Assembly: GCF_004362405.1 (NCBI RefSeq)
Contig: NZ_SNXE01000009.1
Location: 85,459 to 149,458, forward strand
DNA: 64,000 bases
Direction: 5' to 3'
Source of the DNA: Roseateles asaccharophilus
Lineage (GTDB): Bacteria > Pseudomonadota > Gammaproteobacteria > Burkholderiales > Burkholderiaceae_C
The notes below the pieces were generated by a model. It saw only the letters and a list, made by a program, of their open reading frames with translations, was not told where the DNA came from and ran no database searches. A program made the position numbers and the translations under genes. Of this stretch, positions 37,098 through 49,834 are shown piece after piece (positions within the stretch are counted from its first letter, which is position 1; each line of letters starts with the position of its first letter).

Positions 37098-37403
37098 TTA
37101 CCAGCTAGCCTTGACGACACCGGGGATGTCGCCCTTGAAAGCCAGTTCACGAATCTTGTTACGGGCCAGGCCGAACTTGCGGAAGGTACCGCGGGGACGA
37201 CCGGTCAACTCGCAGCGGTTGCGCAGACGAGTGGGGTTGGCATTGCGGGGCAGCTTTTGCAGCTCCAGACGGGCTGCATAGCGCTCCTCGTCCGACTTCT
37301 TGGCGTCATCAATGATGGCCTTGAGTTCGGCGTACTTCTTGGAGAACTTGGCGACCAGTTGTTCGCGCTTCAGCTCACGTTGCTTGATCGAGAGTTTTGC
37401 CAC
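37098..37403 (-). CDS. rpsN: 30S ribosomal protein S14 (zinc-free type)
   Basis: A 101-residue protein starting at GTG 37403 ([15 protein letters not shown]). The C-terminal [20 protein letters not shown] is diagnostic. The CxxC pairs of the short zinc form are absent, so it is the long zinc-independent type. It lies 8 bases after rplE. Confidence 0.98.
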   Translation of the reverse strand: MAKLSIKQRELKREQLVAKFSKKYAELKAIIDDAKKSDEERYAARLELQKLPRNANPTRLRNRCELTGRPRGTFRKFGLARNKIRELAFKGDIPGVVKASW

Positions 37404-37411
37404 GGGTCACC

Positions 37412-37951
37412 TCAGTTCTTGAACGGGAACTTGAACGCGGCCAGCAGGGCCTTCGCTTCGTCGTCCGTCTTGGCAGTCGTCGTGATGCTGATATTCAGAC
37501 CACGCAGAGCATCCACCTTGTCGTACTCGATTTCGGGGAAGATGATCTGTTCTTTGACGCCGATGTTGTAGTTGCCACGGCCGTCAAACGAACGACCGGA
37601 GATACCACGGAAGTCGCGAACGCGCGGCAGGGCGATGGTCACGAAGCGGTCCAGGAATTCATACATCTGGACGCCACGCAGGGTCACCATGCAGCCGATG
37701 GGCACGCCGTCACGGATCTTGAAGCCGGCGATAGCCTTCTTCGACTTGGTGACCACAGGCTTCTGGCCGGCGATCTTGGTCAGGTCGCCCACGGCGTGAT
37801 CCATGACCTTCTTGTCGGCGACGGCTTCACTCACACCCATGTTCAGGGTGATCTTGGTGATGCGCGGCACTTCCATCACAGACTTGTAGCCAAACTTCTC
37901 GGTCAGGCCGGGAACGACTTTTTCGCGATAAAACGCTTGCAAACGAGCCAT
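37412..37951 (-). CDS. rplE: 50S ribosomal protein L5
   Basis: A 179-residue 5S rRNA-binding protein. The start is placed at ATG 37951 ([20 protein letters not shown]), the family start; a longer in-frame reading is not supported. [16 protein letters not shown] and [18 protein letters not shown] are diagnostic. Confidence 0.98.
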   Translation of the reverse strand: MARLQAFYREKVVPGLTEKFGYKSVMEVPRITKITLNMGVSEAVADKKVMDHAVGDLTKIAGQKPVVTKSKKAIAGFKIRDGVPIGCMVTLRGVQMYEFLDRFVTIALPRVRDFRGISGRSFDGRGNYNIGVKEQIIFPEIEYDKVDALRGLNISITTTAKTDDEAKALLAAFKFPFKN

Positions 37952-37961
37952 GTCGGACCTC

Positions 37962-38279
37962 TTAAGCCTTGATCTCTTCGCCGGTCGACTTGTAGACGCG
38001 CACCTTCTTGCCATCGGCGAGCAGCTTGATGCCCACGCGATCGGCCTTGCCGGAGGCGGCGTTGAAAATCGCCACGTTGGATTGATGGATGGGCATGGTC
38101 TTATCGATCACACCACCGGTGGTGCCCTTCATGGGATTGGGCTTGGCGTGCTTCTTCACGACATTGACGCCTTCCACCACCAGGTGGGAGTCATCGACAC
38201 GCTGCGACACGACGCCGCGCTTGCCCTTGTCGCGGCCGGTCAGCACGATGACCTCGTCGCCTTTACGAATCTTGTTCAT
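37962..38279 (-). CDS. rplX: 50S ribosomal protein L24
   Basis: A 105-residue KOW-domain assembly initiator: [20 protein letters not shown], then [13 protein letters not shown]. It lies between rplN and rplE, with 29 bases to rplN. Confidence 0.98.
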   Translation of the reverse strand: MNKIRKGDEVIVLTGRDKGKRGVVSQRVDDSHLVVEGVNVVKKHAKPNPMKGTTGGVIDKTMPIHQSNVAIFNAASGKADRVGIKLLADGKKVRVYKSTGEEIKA

Positions 38280-38308
38280 GGCAGTACCTTTGTTCTGCAG
38301 CGAGGCGC

Positions 38309-38677
38309 TTAGAGCACCTCGGGCGCCAGCGACACGATCTTCATGAAGCGCTCGGTACGCAGTTCACGCGTCACGGGGCCGAAGATACGGGTGCCGATGG
38401 GCTCCAGCTTGGCATTCAGCAGCACGGCGGCATTGCCGTCGAACTTCACCAGGGAACCATCCTGGCGGCGCACGCCCTTGGCGGTACGCACCACCACAGC
38501 GCTATAGACCTCGCCCTTCTTGACGCGGCCACGCGGTGCGGCTTCTTTGATGCTGACCTTGATGATGTCGCCAATATGCGCATAACGGCGCTTGGAACCA
38601 CCCAGCACCTTGATGCACATGACGGACTTGGCGCCAGTGTTGTCCGCGACATCAAGCCGCGATTGCATTTGAATCAT
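38309..38677 (-). CDS. rplN: 50S ribosomal protein L14
   Basis: A 122-residue protein starting at ATG 38677 ([20 protein letters not shown]), with [20 protein letters not shown] and the terminal [12 protein letters not shown]. It forms an intersubunit bridge. It is the first gene of the spc operon here, with its own promoter (38862-38891), a ~180-base leader and a GGGGACAG ribosome site. Confidence 0.98.
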   Translation of the reverse strand: MIQMQSRLDVADNTGAKSVMCIKVLGGSKRRYAHIGDIIKVSIKEAAPRGRVKKGEVYSAVVVRTAKGVRRQDGSLVKFDGNAAVLLNAKLEPIGTRIFGPVTRELRTERFMKIVSLAPEVL

Positions 38678-38705
38678 GTCTGTCCCCAACTTTTCCCGTA
38701 TCCAC

Positions 38706-38726
38706 CTGCTGCGACCATCGCAGCAG
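38706..38726 (-). promoter_or_regulatory. Hairpin in the rplN leader
   Basis: On the minus strand CTGCTGCGA (38718-38726) and TCGCAGCAG (38706-38714) form a perfect 9-base stem with a three-base loop, 29 bases before the rplN start. A regulatory or mRNA-stabilising role is inferred. Confidence 0.45.
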
Positions 38727-38861
38727 ACCTCAACGGTCAGTCTTGGGCCCGTGGACCGTTCGCTCGGCACCCATTGCAGACACCTTGCGCCCGGCGGTTG
38801 AGGGCGAACCCGAGGCCGTAAACGCACCACCAGATGCGCCCGACGTTCGGCGAAGCTTTGT

Positions 38862-38891
38862 ATTGTGCGGGCAATTGACCCCTCATGTCAA
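38862..38891 (-). promoter_or_regulatory. Promoter of the spc operon (rplN)
   Basis: Minus-strand TTGACA (38886-38891), 18 bases, CACAAT (38862-38867). The -35 is a perfect consensus. The transcript would start near 38855 and carry a leader of about 180 bases to rplN. Confidence 0.75.
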
Positions 38892-38949
38892 GGGCCTGCC
38901 CGGCAAAAACCCGCAGCCACCTAGGTTCGGCAGCCACGGACCTTTGCGA

Positions 38950-39459
38950 TCAGAGCGCCTTGGCCTGCGCCAGCAGTGTGTTGGCGTCGCTGACCTCGAA
39001 CTTGCCGGGGGCTTCGACGTTGAGCGTCTTGACCACGCCATCCACGACCAGCATGGAATAGCGCTGCGAGCGCAGACCCATGCCGCGCGCGATCAGATCC
39101 AGCGTCAGACCCGTGGCCTGCGTGAAGGCCGCGCTGCCGTCGGCCATCATGCGCACCTTGCCTGCGGTCTTCTGATCGCGCCCCCAGGCACCCATGACGA
39201 AAGCATCGTTCACCGACACGCACCAGATCTCATCCACGCCGGCCGCCTTGAAGGCTTCGGCCTGTGCCACATAGCCCGGCACATGCTGGGCCGAGCAGGT
39301 GGGGGTGAAGGCGCCGGGCAGCGCGAAGATGGCAATCTTCTTGCCGGCGGTGGCCTTCTCGATGTCAAAGCTGTTGGGGCCCAGGGAACAGCCATTGCCC
39401 TCGACCTCGATGAACTCCTGCAGCACACCCGCGGGCAGCTTGTCTCCGACCTTCAACAT
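38950..39459 (-). CDS. Peroxiredoxin of the Prx5 type
   Basis: A 169-residue thiol peroxidase. The peroxidatic Cys55 sits in LPGAFTPTCSAQHVPGY, the Prx5 signature; Cys24 and Cys80 (IWCVSV) are other thiols. It reduces hydrogen or alkyl peroxides using glutathione or thioredoxin-type donors. It is inserted between rpsQ (end of the S10 operon) and the spc promoter. A terminator with its T-tract ends about 16 bases before its ATG and just before its GGGAGAAG ribosome site, so expression should depend on read-through or an unseen promoter. Confidence 0.93.
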   Translation of the reverse strand: MLKVGDKLPAGVLQEFIEVEGNGCSLGPNSFDIEKATAGKKIAIFALPGAFTPTCSAQHVPGYVAQAEAFKAAGVDEIWCVSVNDAFVMGAWGRDQKTAGKVRMMADGSAAFTQATGLTLDLIARGMGLRSQRYSMLVVDGVVKTLNVEAPGKFEVSDANTLLAQAKAL

Positions 39460-39474
39460 GATCTTCTCCCAATG

Positions 39475-39541
39475 AAAAACAAAAAGGCCGGCCGCCGGTT
39501 GCCCAGCCTGCCGGCCCTCAGCACAGCGGAGCGAACTCCGC
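39475..39541 (-). terminator. Tandem hairpins ending the S10 operon, next to the peroxiredoxin start
   Basis: After the rpsQ stop the minus strand has GCGGAG-TTCG-CTCCGC (39526-39541, a UUCG tetraloop). Then GCC/GGC-rich arms GGCCGGC (39510-39516 and 39486-39492) are followed by TTTTTGTTTTT (39475-39485). The second is a good intrinsic terminator. Confidence 0.8.
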
Positions 39542-39549
39542 CGGCATGA

Positions 39550-39819
39550 TCAGACCTCTTGCGCCTTCTCGACCAGGCGGGTCACAACCCAGCTCTTGGT
39601 CTTGGAGATGGGACGGCCTTCGGCGATCTCGACGATGTCACCCATCTTGTACTCGCCCTTTTCATCGTGGGCGTGGTACTTGCGGGAGTGAGCGACGATC
39701 TTGCCGTACAGCTCATGCTTGGAGCGACGCTCGATCAGGACCGTGACGGTCTTGGCGCGCTTGTCGCTGACCACGCGACCGATCAGGGTGCGCGTGTTCT
39801 TGGTTTGAGCTTCCGTCAT
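39550..39819 (-). CDS. rpsQ: 30S ribosomal protein S17
   Basis: An 89-residue OB-fold 16S-binding protein: [20 protein letters not shown] and [20 protein letters not shown]. Its start overlaps the rpmC stop by four bases (ATGA), so it is translationally coupled. Confidence 0.98.
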   Translation of the reverse strand: MTEAQTKNTRTLIGRVVSDKRAKTVTVLIERRSKHELYGKIVAHSRKYHAHDEKGEYKMGDIVEIAEGRPISKTKSWVVTRLVEKAQEV

Positions 39820-40016
39820 TTCGCGGCCTCCTTCTTCTTCTCGGCCAGGATGGTCTTGGCGCGAGCGATGTCGCGGCGGACCTTGCCCAGCTGAGAGTGG
39901 TTGCTCAGCTGCTGGGTGGCCTTTTGCATGCGCAGGCCGAAGTGGGCCTTGAGCAGATCGGTCACTTCCTTCTCGAGGGCAGCGACGTCCTTGCCACGCA
40001 GTTCAGATGCTTTCAT
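39816..40016 (-). CDS. rpmC: 50S ribosomal protein L29
   Basis: A 66-residue helical protein at the tunnel exit, starting [18 protein letters not shown] from ATG 40016. [20 protein letters not shown] is diagnostic. A longer upstream reading is unsupported. It lies 14 bases after rplP. Confidence 0.97.
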   Translation of the reverse strand: MKASELRGKDVAALEKEVTDLLKAHFGLRMQKATQQLSNHSQLGKVRRDIARAKTILAEKKKEAAK

Positions 40017-40030
40017 GGTGTTCCTTCCAA

Positions 40031-40447
40031 TCAGGCGCCGATCTGACGGGCCACGAAGGTGCAACGCAGGGGCAGCTTGGCAGCGGCCAGCGTGAACGCT
40101 TCGCGAGCCAGAGCTTCCGGCACGCCATTGATCTCATAGAGCACCTTGCCCGGCTGAATCTCAGCCACATAGTACTCGGGGTTACCCTTGCCGTTACCCA
40201 TACGGACTTCGGCAGGCTTCTGGGAGATCGGCTTGTCCGGGAAGACGCGGATGAAGATGCGACCACCGCGCTTGATATGGCGCGAGATGGCACGACGAGC
40301 CGCTTCGATCTGGCGCGCCGTGATACGGCCGCGCTCGGTAGCCTTCAGGCCGAAGTCACCGAAGGACACGGCGGCGCCGCGGGTGGCGACGCCGGTGTTA
40401 CGGCCCTTCTGCTCCTTGCGGAATTTGCGACGAGCTGGTTGCAGCAT
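40031..40447 (-). CDS. rplP: 50S ribosomal protein L16
   Basis: A 138-residue A-site protein: [37 protein letters not shown] and [19 protein letters not shown]. The Arg in the last motif is the residue hydroxylated in E. coli L16. It lies two bases after rpsC. Confidence 0.98.
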   Translation of the reverse strand: MLQPARRKFRKEQKGRNTGVATRGAAVSFGDFGLKATERGRITARQIEAARRAISRHIKRGGRIFIRVFPDKPISQKPAEVRMGNGKGNPEYYVAEIQPGKVLYEINGVPEALAREAFTLAAAKLPLRCTFVARQIGA

Positions 40448-40449
40448 GT

Positions 40450-41250
40450 TTATTCTCCTTTGGCCTCACCGGCCGCGGGGGCCTTGCGGACCACGCGAGC
40501 ACCGGCGGGACGCGCGCCCGGCTTGCCGTCACGGCTGCCAGGAGCACCCGGACGGGCGTTGCGACGCGGACGACGGTCGTCTTCGGCACCAGCCGGCGTG
40601 TTGATCACCGGAGCCTCGCCATTGGCCAGGCGGTCACCGCGGTACACCCAGACCTTGACGCCGATGACGCCGTAGGTGGTCTTGGCTTCCGAGAAACCGT
40701 AGTCGATGTCGGCCTTCAGGGTGTGCAGGGGCACACGACCTTCGCGATACCACTCGGTACGAGCGATTTCGATGCCATTCAGACGGCCGGCAGACATGAT
40801 CTTGATGCCTTGGGCGCCCAGACGCATGGCGTTCTGCATCGCACGCTTCATGGCGCGCCGGAACATGATGCGCTTTTCCAGCTGCTGGGTGATCGAGTCG
40901 GCGATCAGCTGAGCATCGATTTCGGGCTTGCGCACTTCCTCGATGTTCACGGCCACCGGCACGCCCAGACGCTTGGTCAGTTCGGCCTTCAGGTTTTCGA
41001 TGTCTTCGCCCTTCTTGCCGATCACCACACCCGGACGAGCCGAGAAGATGGTGATGCGGGCGTTCTTGGCGGGACGCTCGATCAGGATGCGCGAAACGGC
41101 GGCGTTCTTGAGCTTGGCCTTCAGGTAGTCGCGAACCTGCAGATCTTCGGCCAGCATGGTGGCGAAGTTCTGGTTGTTGGCGTACCAGCGCGAAGCCCAG
41201 TTACGGGTGACAGGCAGGCGGAAGCCAACCGGATGGATTTTCTGTCCCAT
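40450..41250 (-). CDS. rpsC: 30S ribosomal protein S3
   Basis: A 266-residue protein. The KH domain has [20 protein letters not shown], and the C-terminal domain has [17 protein letters not shown] and [15 protein letters not shown] basic tail of about 50 residues ([17 protein letters not shown] onward) makes it longer than E. coli S3 (233), as is common in this group. Confidence 0.98.
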   Translation of the reverse strand: MGQKIHPVGFRLPVTRNWASRWYANNQNFATMLAEDLQVRDYLKAKLKNAAVSRILIERPAKNARITIFSARPGVVIGKKGEDIENLKAELTKRLGVPVAVNIEEVRKPEIDAQLIADSITQQLEKRIMFRRAMKRAMQNAMRLGAQGIKIMSAGRLNGIEIARTEWYREGRVPLHTLKADIDYGFSEAKTTYGVIGVKVWVYRGDRLANGEAPVINTPAGAEDDRRPRRNARPGAPGSRDGKPGARPAGARVVRKAPAAGEAKGE

Positions 41251-41265
41251 AGTCTTCCTTGCGCC

Positions 41266-41595
41266 TTAGTTGCCGACGGTCACGAAGATGTGGCAGGTGG
41301 GCTTGCTGATGCGGTTGCCGCGCCCCTTGGCGCGAGCCGAGAAACGCTTCAGCGTGGCGCCTTGCTCCACATAGATCGTCTTGACCTTCAGTTCGTCAAT
41401 GTCGGCACCGTCGTTGTGCTCGGCATTGGCGATAGCCGATTCCAGCGCCTTCTTGATGATGAGGGCAGCCTTCTTCTGGGTGAATTCCAGGATGTTGAGC
41501 GCCTGGTCCACCTTCTTGCCGCGGATCAGGTCGGCCACCAGTCGACCTTTGTCGACAGACAGGCGGACGCCGCGAACGATTGCACGGGTTTCCAT
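41266..41595 (-). CDS. rplV: 50S ribosomal protein L22
   Basis: A 109-residue tunnel-wall protein, [20 protein letters not shown]. The long beta hairpin [20 protein letters not shown] lines the exit tunnel and looks wild type for macrolide-relevant residues. Confidence 0.98.
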   Translation of the reverse strand: METRAIVRGVRLSVDKGRLVADLIRGKKVDQALNILEFTQKKAALIIKKALESAIANAEHNDGADIDELKVKTIYVEQGATLKRFSARAKGRGNRISKPTCHIFVTVGN

Positions 41596-41606
41596 CGTCT
41601 CAGTCC

Positions 41607-41885
41607 TTACTTCTTCCCGGCCTTCTTGTCGGCCGGGTGGCCCTTGAAGGTACGGGTCAGTGCGAATTCACCCAGCTTGTGACCGACCATCTGGTCAGAC
41701 ACATAGACCGGCACGTGCTGCTTGCCGTTGTGCACAGCGATCGTCAGACCGATGAACTCGGGCAGGATCGTCGAGCGACGCGACCAGGTCTTGATGGGCT
41801 TCTTGTCCTTGATCGCCACAGCCTTTTCGACCTTGGCCATCAGGTGATGGTCCACAAAGGGACCCTTCTTGAGGGAACGAGCCAT
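41607..41885 (-). CDS. rpsS: 30S ribosomal protein S19
   Basis: A 92-residue head protein: [40 protein letters not shown] and the conserved [18 protein letters not shown]. It lies 13 bases after rplB. Confidence 0.98.
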   Translation of the reverse strand: MARSLKKGPFVDHHLMAKVEKAVAIKDKKPIKTWSRRSTILPEFIGLTIAVHNGKQHVPVYVSDQMVGHKLGEFALTRTFKGHPADKKAGKK

Positions 41886-41898
41886 GGTGGTCTACCCC

Positions 41899-42723
41899 TT
41901 ACTTCTTGCGACGCGAGACGATGAAGGTCTGCGTGCGCTTGTTGTTGCGAGTGCGGTAGCCCTTCGTCAGGGTGTTCCACGGCGACACAGGGGCCTGACC
42001 CTCGCCGGTGCGGCCTTCGCCACCACCGTGCGGGTGGTCCACCGGGTTCATGGCGGTACCGCGGACGGTCGGACGGATGCCCTTCCAACGGATCGCGCCG
42101 GCCTTGCCGTACTGGCGCAGGCTGTGCTCTTCGTTGGACACCTCGCCGATGGTGGCGCGGCAGTCGATGTGGATCTTGCGCACTTCACCCGAGCGCAGGC
42201 GAACCTGGGCGTAGGTGCCTTCGCGGGCCATCAGCACGGCGGAAGCGCCGGCCGAACGAACCAGCTGGGCGCCCTTGCCGGGCAGCAGCTCGATGCAGTG
42301 GATGGTCGAACCCACGGGGATGTTGCGGATCGGCAGGGTGTTGCCAGCCTTGATCGGCGCTTCCGAGCCGCTCAGGATGGTGGAGCCCACTTCCAGACCG
42401 CGCGGGGCGATCACATAGCGACGCTCGCCGTCGGCGTAGCACACCAGAGCGATGTGAGCCGTACGGTTCGGGTCGTATTCGATGCGCTCGACCTTGGCCG
42501 GGATGCCGTCCTTGTTGCGACGGAAGTCCACCACACGGTAGTGGTGCTTGTGACCACCGCCCTTGTGGCGCATCGTGATGTGACCGTTGTTGTTACGGCC
42601 AGACTTCTGCTTCTGGGGTTCCAGCAGCGAAGCCTCGGGAGCGCCCTTGTGCAGGTGCTTGTGCACCACCTTGACCACGGCACGGCGGCCAGGCGAGGTC
42701 GGCTTGACTTTAACGATGGCCAT
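41899..42723 (-). CDS. rplB: 50S ribosomal protein L2
   Basis: A 274-residue protein near the peptidyl transferase centre. Landmarks: [39 protein letters not shown] with the essential His, and the basic C-terminus. Its ATG directly follows the rplW stop with no gap. Confidence 0.99.
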   Translation of the reverse strand: MAIVKVKPTSPGRRAVVKVVHKHLHKGAPEASLLEPQKQKSGRNNNGHITMRHKGGGHKHHYRVVDFRRNKDGIPAKVERIEYDPNRTAHIALVCYADGERRYVIAPRGLEVGSTILSGSEAPIKAGNTLPIRNIPVGSTIHCIELLPGKGAQLVRSAGASAVLMAREGTYAQVRLRSGEVRKIHIDCRATIGEVSNEEHSLRQYGKAGAIRWKGIRPTVRGTAMNPVDHPHGGGEGRTGEGQAPVSPWNTLTKGYRTRNNKRTQTFIVSRRKK

Positions 42724-43038
42724 TTACGCAGCCTCCCCGGAGAAGTTAAGCTCTTGGCCAGCCTTCAGGGACACATACGCCTTCTTGACGTGGTCGCGAC
42801 GGCCAACACGGCCACCGAAGCGCTTGACCTTGCCCTTCACGTTCACCACGGACACGGACTCGACCTCGACCTTGAACATCAGTTCAACAGCGGCCTTGAT
42901 CTCCGGCTTGGTGGCGTCGCGCAGGACCTTGAACAGGACTTGGTTGTGCTTCTCAGCAACCGCCGTGGCCTTTTCGGACACGATGGGAGCCAGCAGCACC
43001 TGGGCCAGACGGCCTTCTGCATACTTGGGGGCGCTCAT
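42724..43038 (-). CDS. rplW: 50S ribosomal protein L23
   Basis: A 104-residue tunnel-exit protein, docking site for trigger factor and SRP. Landmarks are [20 protein letters not shown] and [19 protein letters not shown]. It overlaps rplD by four bases. Confidence 0.98.
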   Translation of the reverse strand: MSAPKYAEGRLAQVLLAPIVSEKATAVAEKHNQVLFKVLRDATKPEIKAAVELMFKVEVESVSVVNVKGKVKRFGGRVGRRDHVKKAYVSLKAGQELNFSGEAA

Positions 43039-43655
43039 GCCAGCATCTCCTTGAGTTGCTCCATCGCGGCCTTGGTGACCAGCACCTTCTTGTAGAAGAC
43101 CAGCGACAGGGGATCGGCGTAGCGCGGCTCAACAACCAGCACATTGGCCAGGTTGCGCGAAGCCAGAGCCAGGTTGTCGTCCACCTGGTCGGAGATCAGC
43201 ATCACGCTGTCCAGACCCATGGCCTTGAACTTGGCAGCCAGCAGCTTGGTCTTGGGGGCATCGACCGAGATCGAGTCCACCACGGCCAGGCGGCCTTCGC
43301 GAGCCAGCTGCGACAGGATGGCAGCCATGCCAGCGCGGTACATCTTCTTGTTCAGCTTGTGCGAGAAGTTCTCGTCAGGCATGTTCGGGAAGATGCGACC
43401 GCCCCCGCGCCACAGCGGCGACGAGGTCATACCGGCGCGAGCGCGGCCGGTGCCCTTCTGGCGGAAAGGCTTCTTGGTCGAGTGCTTGACCTGTTCGCGG
43501 TCCTTCTGGGCGCGGGTGCCTTGACGGGCGTTGGCCTGATAGGCCACGACCACCTGGTGCACCAGGGCTTCGTTGTAGTCGCGAGCGAAGACGGCGTCAG
43601 GCGCGTCCACCTTGGAGGTGGCTTGACCTTGTTCGTTCAGGAGCTCGAGCTGCAT
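43035..43655 (-). CDS. rplD: 50S ribosomal protein L4
   Basis: A 206-residue protein. Landmarks: the tunnel loop [20 protein letters not shown] and [20 protein letters not shown]. In E. coli L4 represses the S10 operon at the leader before rpsJ. Here the equivalent leader would precede rplC. Start and rplC stop overlap by one base. Confidence 0.98.
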   Translation of the reverse strand: MQLELLNEQGQATSKVDAPDAVFARDYNEALVHQVVVAYQANARQGTRAQKDREQVKHSTKKPFRQKGTGRARAGMTSSPLWRGGGRIFPNMPDENFSHKLNKKMYRAGMAAILSQLAREGRLAVVDSISVDAPKTKLLAAKFKAMGLDSVMLISDQVDDNLALASRNLANVLVVEPRYADPLSLVFYKKVLVTKAAMEQLKEMLA

Positions 43656-44326
43656 CAGTTGGCTCCTTTCTTGACCTTGACCTTGACGGCAGGGCGCACG
43701 ACCACGTGGCCGTTCTTGGAACCCGGCACGGCGCCGCGAACCAGCAGCAGCGAGCGGGCTTCGTCCACGCGGACGATGTCCAGGTTCTGCACGGTCACCG
43801 TAACGTCACCCAGATGACCCGACATCTTCTTGCCGGGGAACACGCGACCCGGATCCTGCGCCATCGAGATGGAGCCCGGGACGTTGTGCGAGCGGCTGTT
43901 ACCGTGCGAAGCGCGCTGCGAACCGAAGTTGTGGCGCTTGATGGTGCCGGCAAAGCCCTTACCGATCGAGGTACCCTGCACGTCGACCAGCTGGCCAGCG
44001 GCGAACAGGGTCGCGGGCACTTGAGCGCCGGCCTTGTACTCGGCGGCGACATCAGCGGCAACGCGGAATTCCTTGAGGATTTCACCGGCTTCAACACCTG
44101 CCTTGGCGAGGTGGCCGGCTTCCGGCTTGGTCACGCGCGAAGCTTTGCGCGCACCGAACGCCACTTGAATGGCGTTGTAGCCGTCGGTCTCTTCGGTCTT
44201 GACCTGGGTCACGCGGTTGTTGGACACGTCCAGCACGGTCACGGGAATGGCGTCGCCATCGTCCGTGAAGATGCGCATCATGCCCACCTTGCGGCCCAGC
44301 AATCCGAGACGATTGCTAAGACTCAT
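43655..44326 (-). CDS. rplC: 50S ribosomal protein L3
   Basis: A 223-residue protein starting at ATG 44326 ([20 protein letters not shown]). Landmarks: [20 protein letters not shown] and [20 protein letters not shown], whose Gln is methylated in E. coli. It is the first gene of the S10-type operon here, with its own promoter and a ~200-base leader. Confidence 0.98.
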   Translation of the reverse strand: MSLSNRLGLLGRKVGMMRIFTDDGDAIPVTVLDVSNNRVTQVKTEETDGYNAIQVAFGARKASRVTKPEAGHLAKAGVEAGEILKEFRVAADVAAEYKAGAQVPATLFAAGQLVDVQGTSIGKGFAGTIKRHNFGSQRASHGNSRSHNVPGSISMAQDPGRVFPGKKMSGHLGDVTVTVQNLDIVRVDEARSLLLVRGAVPGSKNGHVVVRPAVKVKVKKGAN

Positions 44327-44529
44327 GGTTTTTCTCCAGACCTTCGGATCACGCGCATCGGAGACACCGACACACACAAACCGACAGTCATTTCACACAC
44401 CCGACATCGATTGGCCGGGCTGACAAATGCATCATTTGCACCAGAAGACCGGGGGTAAAGGCCCAAATCCTCTCGCACGCACGATGCGACGAAGCCGCGC
44501 AGGCATTCACCAACGCGGAAAAGCTTGCG

Positions 44530-44559
44530 AGTATAGCGTCAACCCTATGCTTGCCGCAA
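44530..44559 (-). promoter_or_regulatory. Promoter and leader of the rplC operon
   Basis: The 309-base gap 44327-44635 holds, on the minus strand, the rpsJ terminator, then TTGCGG (44554-44559), 18 bases, TATACT (44530-44535), and a leader of about 200 bases to rplC. No gene is seen in the gap. The leader is where L4-type autoregulation would act; its structure was not resolved. Confidence 0.65.
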
Positions 44560-44578
44560 GCACTTGCCTCACGCGCAA

Positions 44579-44607
44579 GAAAAAGGGCGACCCGGAGGTC
44601 GCCCTTT
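44579..44607 (-). terminator. Terminator of the str operon, after rpsJ
   Basis: Minus-strand 11-base stem AAAGGGCGACC / GGTCGCCCTTT (44597-44607 and 44582-44592), four-base loop, then T-rich TTTTTC, 28 bases past the rpsJ stop. Confidence 0.9.
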
Positions 44608-44635
44608 GAACACCGGCCACAAGAGCCTGGGTGAT

Positions 44636-44947
44636 TTACTGCAGCTTGATTTCCACGTCGACGCCGGCGGGCAGGTCGAGCTTCATCAGAGCGTCGACCG
44701 TCTTGTCGGTCGGATCGACGATGTCCATCAGGCGCTGATGGGTGCGGATCTCGAACTGGTCGCGCGAGGTCTTGTTGACGTGCGGCGAACGCAGGATATC
44801 GAAACGCTCCATGCGGGTCGGCAGGGGCACGGGGCCCTTGACGATGGCGCCGGTACGCTTGGCGGTCTCCACGATTTCCAGAGCCGATTGGTCGATCAGC
44901 TTGTAATCGAAGGCCTTCAGGCGGATACGGATCTTTTGCTTTTGCAT
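44636..44947 (-). CDS. rpsJ: 30S ribosomal protein S10 (NusE)
   Basis: A 103-residue protein, [20 protein letters not shown], with [20 protein letters not shown]. It also acts as NusE in antitermination through NusG and NusB. ATG 44947 is the family start. It is the last gene of the str operon here, cut off from rplC by a terminator, unlike the E. coli layout. Confidence 0.98.
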   Translation of the reverse strand: MQKQKIRIRLKAFDYKLIDQSALEIVETAKRTGAIVKGPVPLPTRMERFDILRSPHVNKTSRDQFEIRTHQRLMDIVDPTDKTVDALMKLDLPAGVDVEIKLQ

Positions 44948-45031
44948 GACTTTTCCTTCAAAGAGCGAGCGGTCGGGGACCGCGGTGTAGTGAGTCCCGG
45001 CGCACAAGGCGCCGGGCGAGTCACGCAAAAA

Positions 45032-46222
<1,191 letters not shown>

Positions 46223-46363
46223 TTCAATTCTCCAAAAAGAGCATTCAGCCGGTCTGTTGGTTTAGCGTTTCCGTCGCAGTCTTGAATCCCGACGACCGGC
46301 AATCGGGAGAGCTGCGGCGAAGACGAATCAAGGGCCAACCCCTCGCGAGGCCGGCCCAGCCAA

Positions 46364-48466
<2,103 letters not shown>

Positions 48467-48535
48467 GGTGTCACTCCAAATGCAGTGAGCCGCCAGCGGA
48501 TTGGTAGAAACCCGCGGCGGCTGGGACGAGGTGGT

Positions 48536-49006
48536 TTAGAAGCGGAAGTGCGAGAAGGCCTTGTTGGCTTCAGCCATGCGGTGGACTTCGTCGCGCTTCT
48601 TCATCGCGCCGCCGCGGCCTTCAGCGGCCTCCAGCAGCTCGTTGGCCAGACGCTGGGCCATGGACTTCTCACCGCGCTTGCGGGCCGATTCCTTCAGCCA
48701 GCGCATAGCCAGAGCCATCCGACGGACGGGACGAACTTCCACGGGAACTTGGTAGTTCGCACCGCCGACGCGGCGAGACTTCACTTCGACCATGGGCTTC
48801 ACGTTGTTCAGCGCGATCATGAACACTTCCAGCGGATCCTTGCCGGCCTTCTTCTCGACCTGGTCAAGTGCACCGTAGATGATGCGCTCGGCGACCGCCT
48901 TCTTGCCCGACTCCATGACAACGTTCATGAACTTGGACAGATCGACGGAACCGAACTTCGGATCCGGCAGGATTTCGCGCTTGGGTACTTCGCGACGACG
49001 TGGCAT
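48536..49006 (-). CDS. rpsG: 30S ribosomal protein S7
   Basis: A 156-residue 16S head organiser: [20 protein letters not shown] and [20 protein letters not shown]. It represses the str operon in E. coli by binding the rpsL-rpsG mRNA. The 170-base gap to rpsL here is a suitable place for such a site. Confidence 0.98.
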   Translation of the reverse strand: MPRRREVPKREILPDPKFGSVDLSKFMNVVMESGKKAVAERIIYGALDQVEKKAGKDPLEVFMIALNNVKPMVEVKSRRVGGANYQVPVEVRPVRRMALAMRWLKESARKRGEKSMAQRLANELLEAAEGRGGAMKKRDEVHRMAEANKAFSHFRF

Positions 49007-49176
49007 GGGAATCTTCCTCTTGCTTCAGTTGGCGAGGCTTTCGCCTGCACCATGGATGACCACCAACATCAGGGGGCATCCACTTACTCGGTTGCTGCGC
49101 TCCACTCCGTGAGCCGCACAAACCGCTAACAATCCGGCACAGCTTAAGCGCTGAGCCATGACAACTTGTTGGCCGA

Positions 49177-49554
49177 TTAAGCCTTCTTCGGACGCTTGGC
49201 GCCGTACTTGGAGCGCGATTGCTTGCGATCCTTCACGCCCTGCAGGTCCAGAGAACCGCGAACGATGTGGTAACGCACACCGGGCAAGTCCTTCACACGG
49301 CCGCCGCGCACGAGCACGACGCTGTGTTCTTGCAGGTTGTGGCCTTCACCGCCGATGTACGAGATCACCTCGAAACCGTTGGTCAGACGCACCTTGGCGA
49401 CCTTACGCAGAGCCGAGTTCGGCTTCTTCGGGGTCGTGGTGTAGACGCGGGTGCAAACGCCGCGGCGTTGCGGGCAATTCTGCATTGCCGGCGACTTGGA
49501 TTTGGTGACCTCGGCTTCACGGCCGTGGCGCACCAGCTGGTTGATGGTTGGCAT
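49177..49554 (-). CDS. rpsL: 30S ribosomal protein S12
   Basis: A 125-residue decoding-site protein from ATG 49554 ([20 protein letters not shown]). The streptomycin-relevant lysines in [13 protein letters not shown] and [13 protein letters not shown] are wild type, so a sensitive genotype is predicted. It is the first gene of the str operon, with a promoter at 49750-49779. Confidence 0.98.
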   Translation of the reverse strand: MPTINQLVRHGREAEVTKSKSPAMQNCPQRRGVCTRVYTTTPKKPNSALRKVAKVRLTNGFEVISYIGGEGHNLQEHSVVLVRGGRVKDLPGVRYHIVRGSLDLQGVKDRKQSRSKYGAKRPKKA

Positions 49555-49749
49555 AAGTAACTTGTTCCCGTTTGAAGTCACAGAATCTCCGGCCACACGG
49601 TCCGCGCCCACGCAGCAGATCCAGCAGGATCCAACCCGAAAAAGCAAAGACGAAACGCACCGCGCCGCCCGATCGGGCTCTGCGAGGTGCGCAATCTTTC
49701 AGTTCCCGGGCGTGCGCTAGACGCAGCTCCGCCAGCCGAAGAGCCTGCC

Positions 49750-49779
49750 ATTCTAGCTCAGGCAGGGTTTCCGATACAA
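49750..49779 (-). promoter_or_regulatory. Promoter of the str operon (rpsL)
   Basis: In the 280-base divergent gap between rpsL and the PIN gene, the minus strand carries TTGTAT (49774-49779), 18 bases, TAGAAT (49750-49755), about 200 bases before the rpsL ATG. The long leader includes no gene. Confidence 0.6.
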
Positions 49780-49834
49780 GCCACGCCTGTTCAAGTGTGA
49801 GGTATTGCGTCCGCTGGGCTATGCTGCGCGCCCT

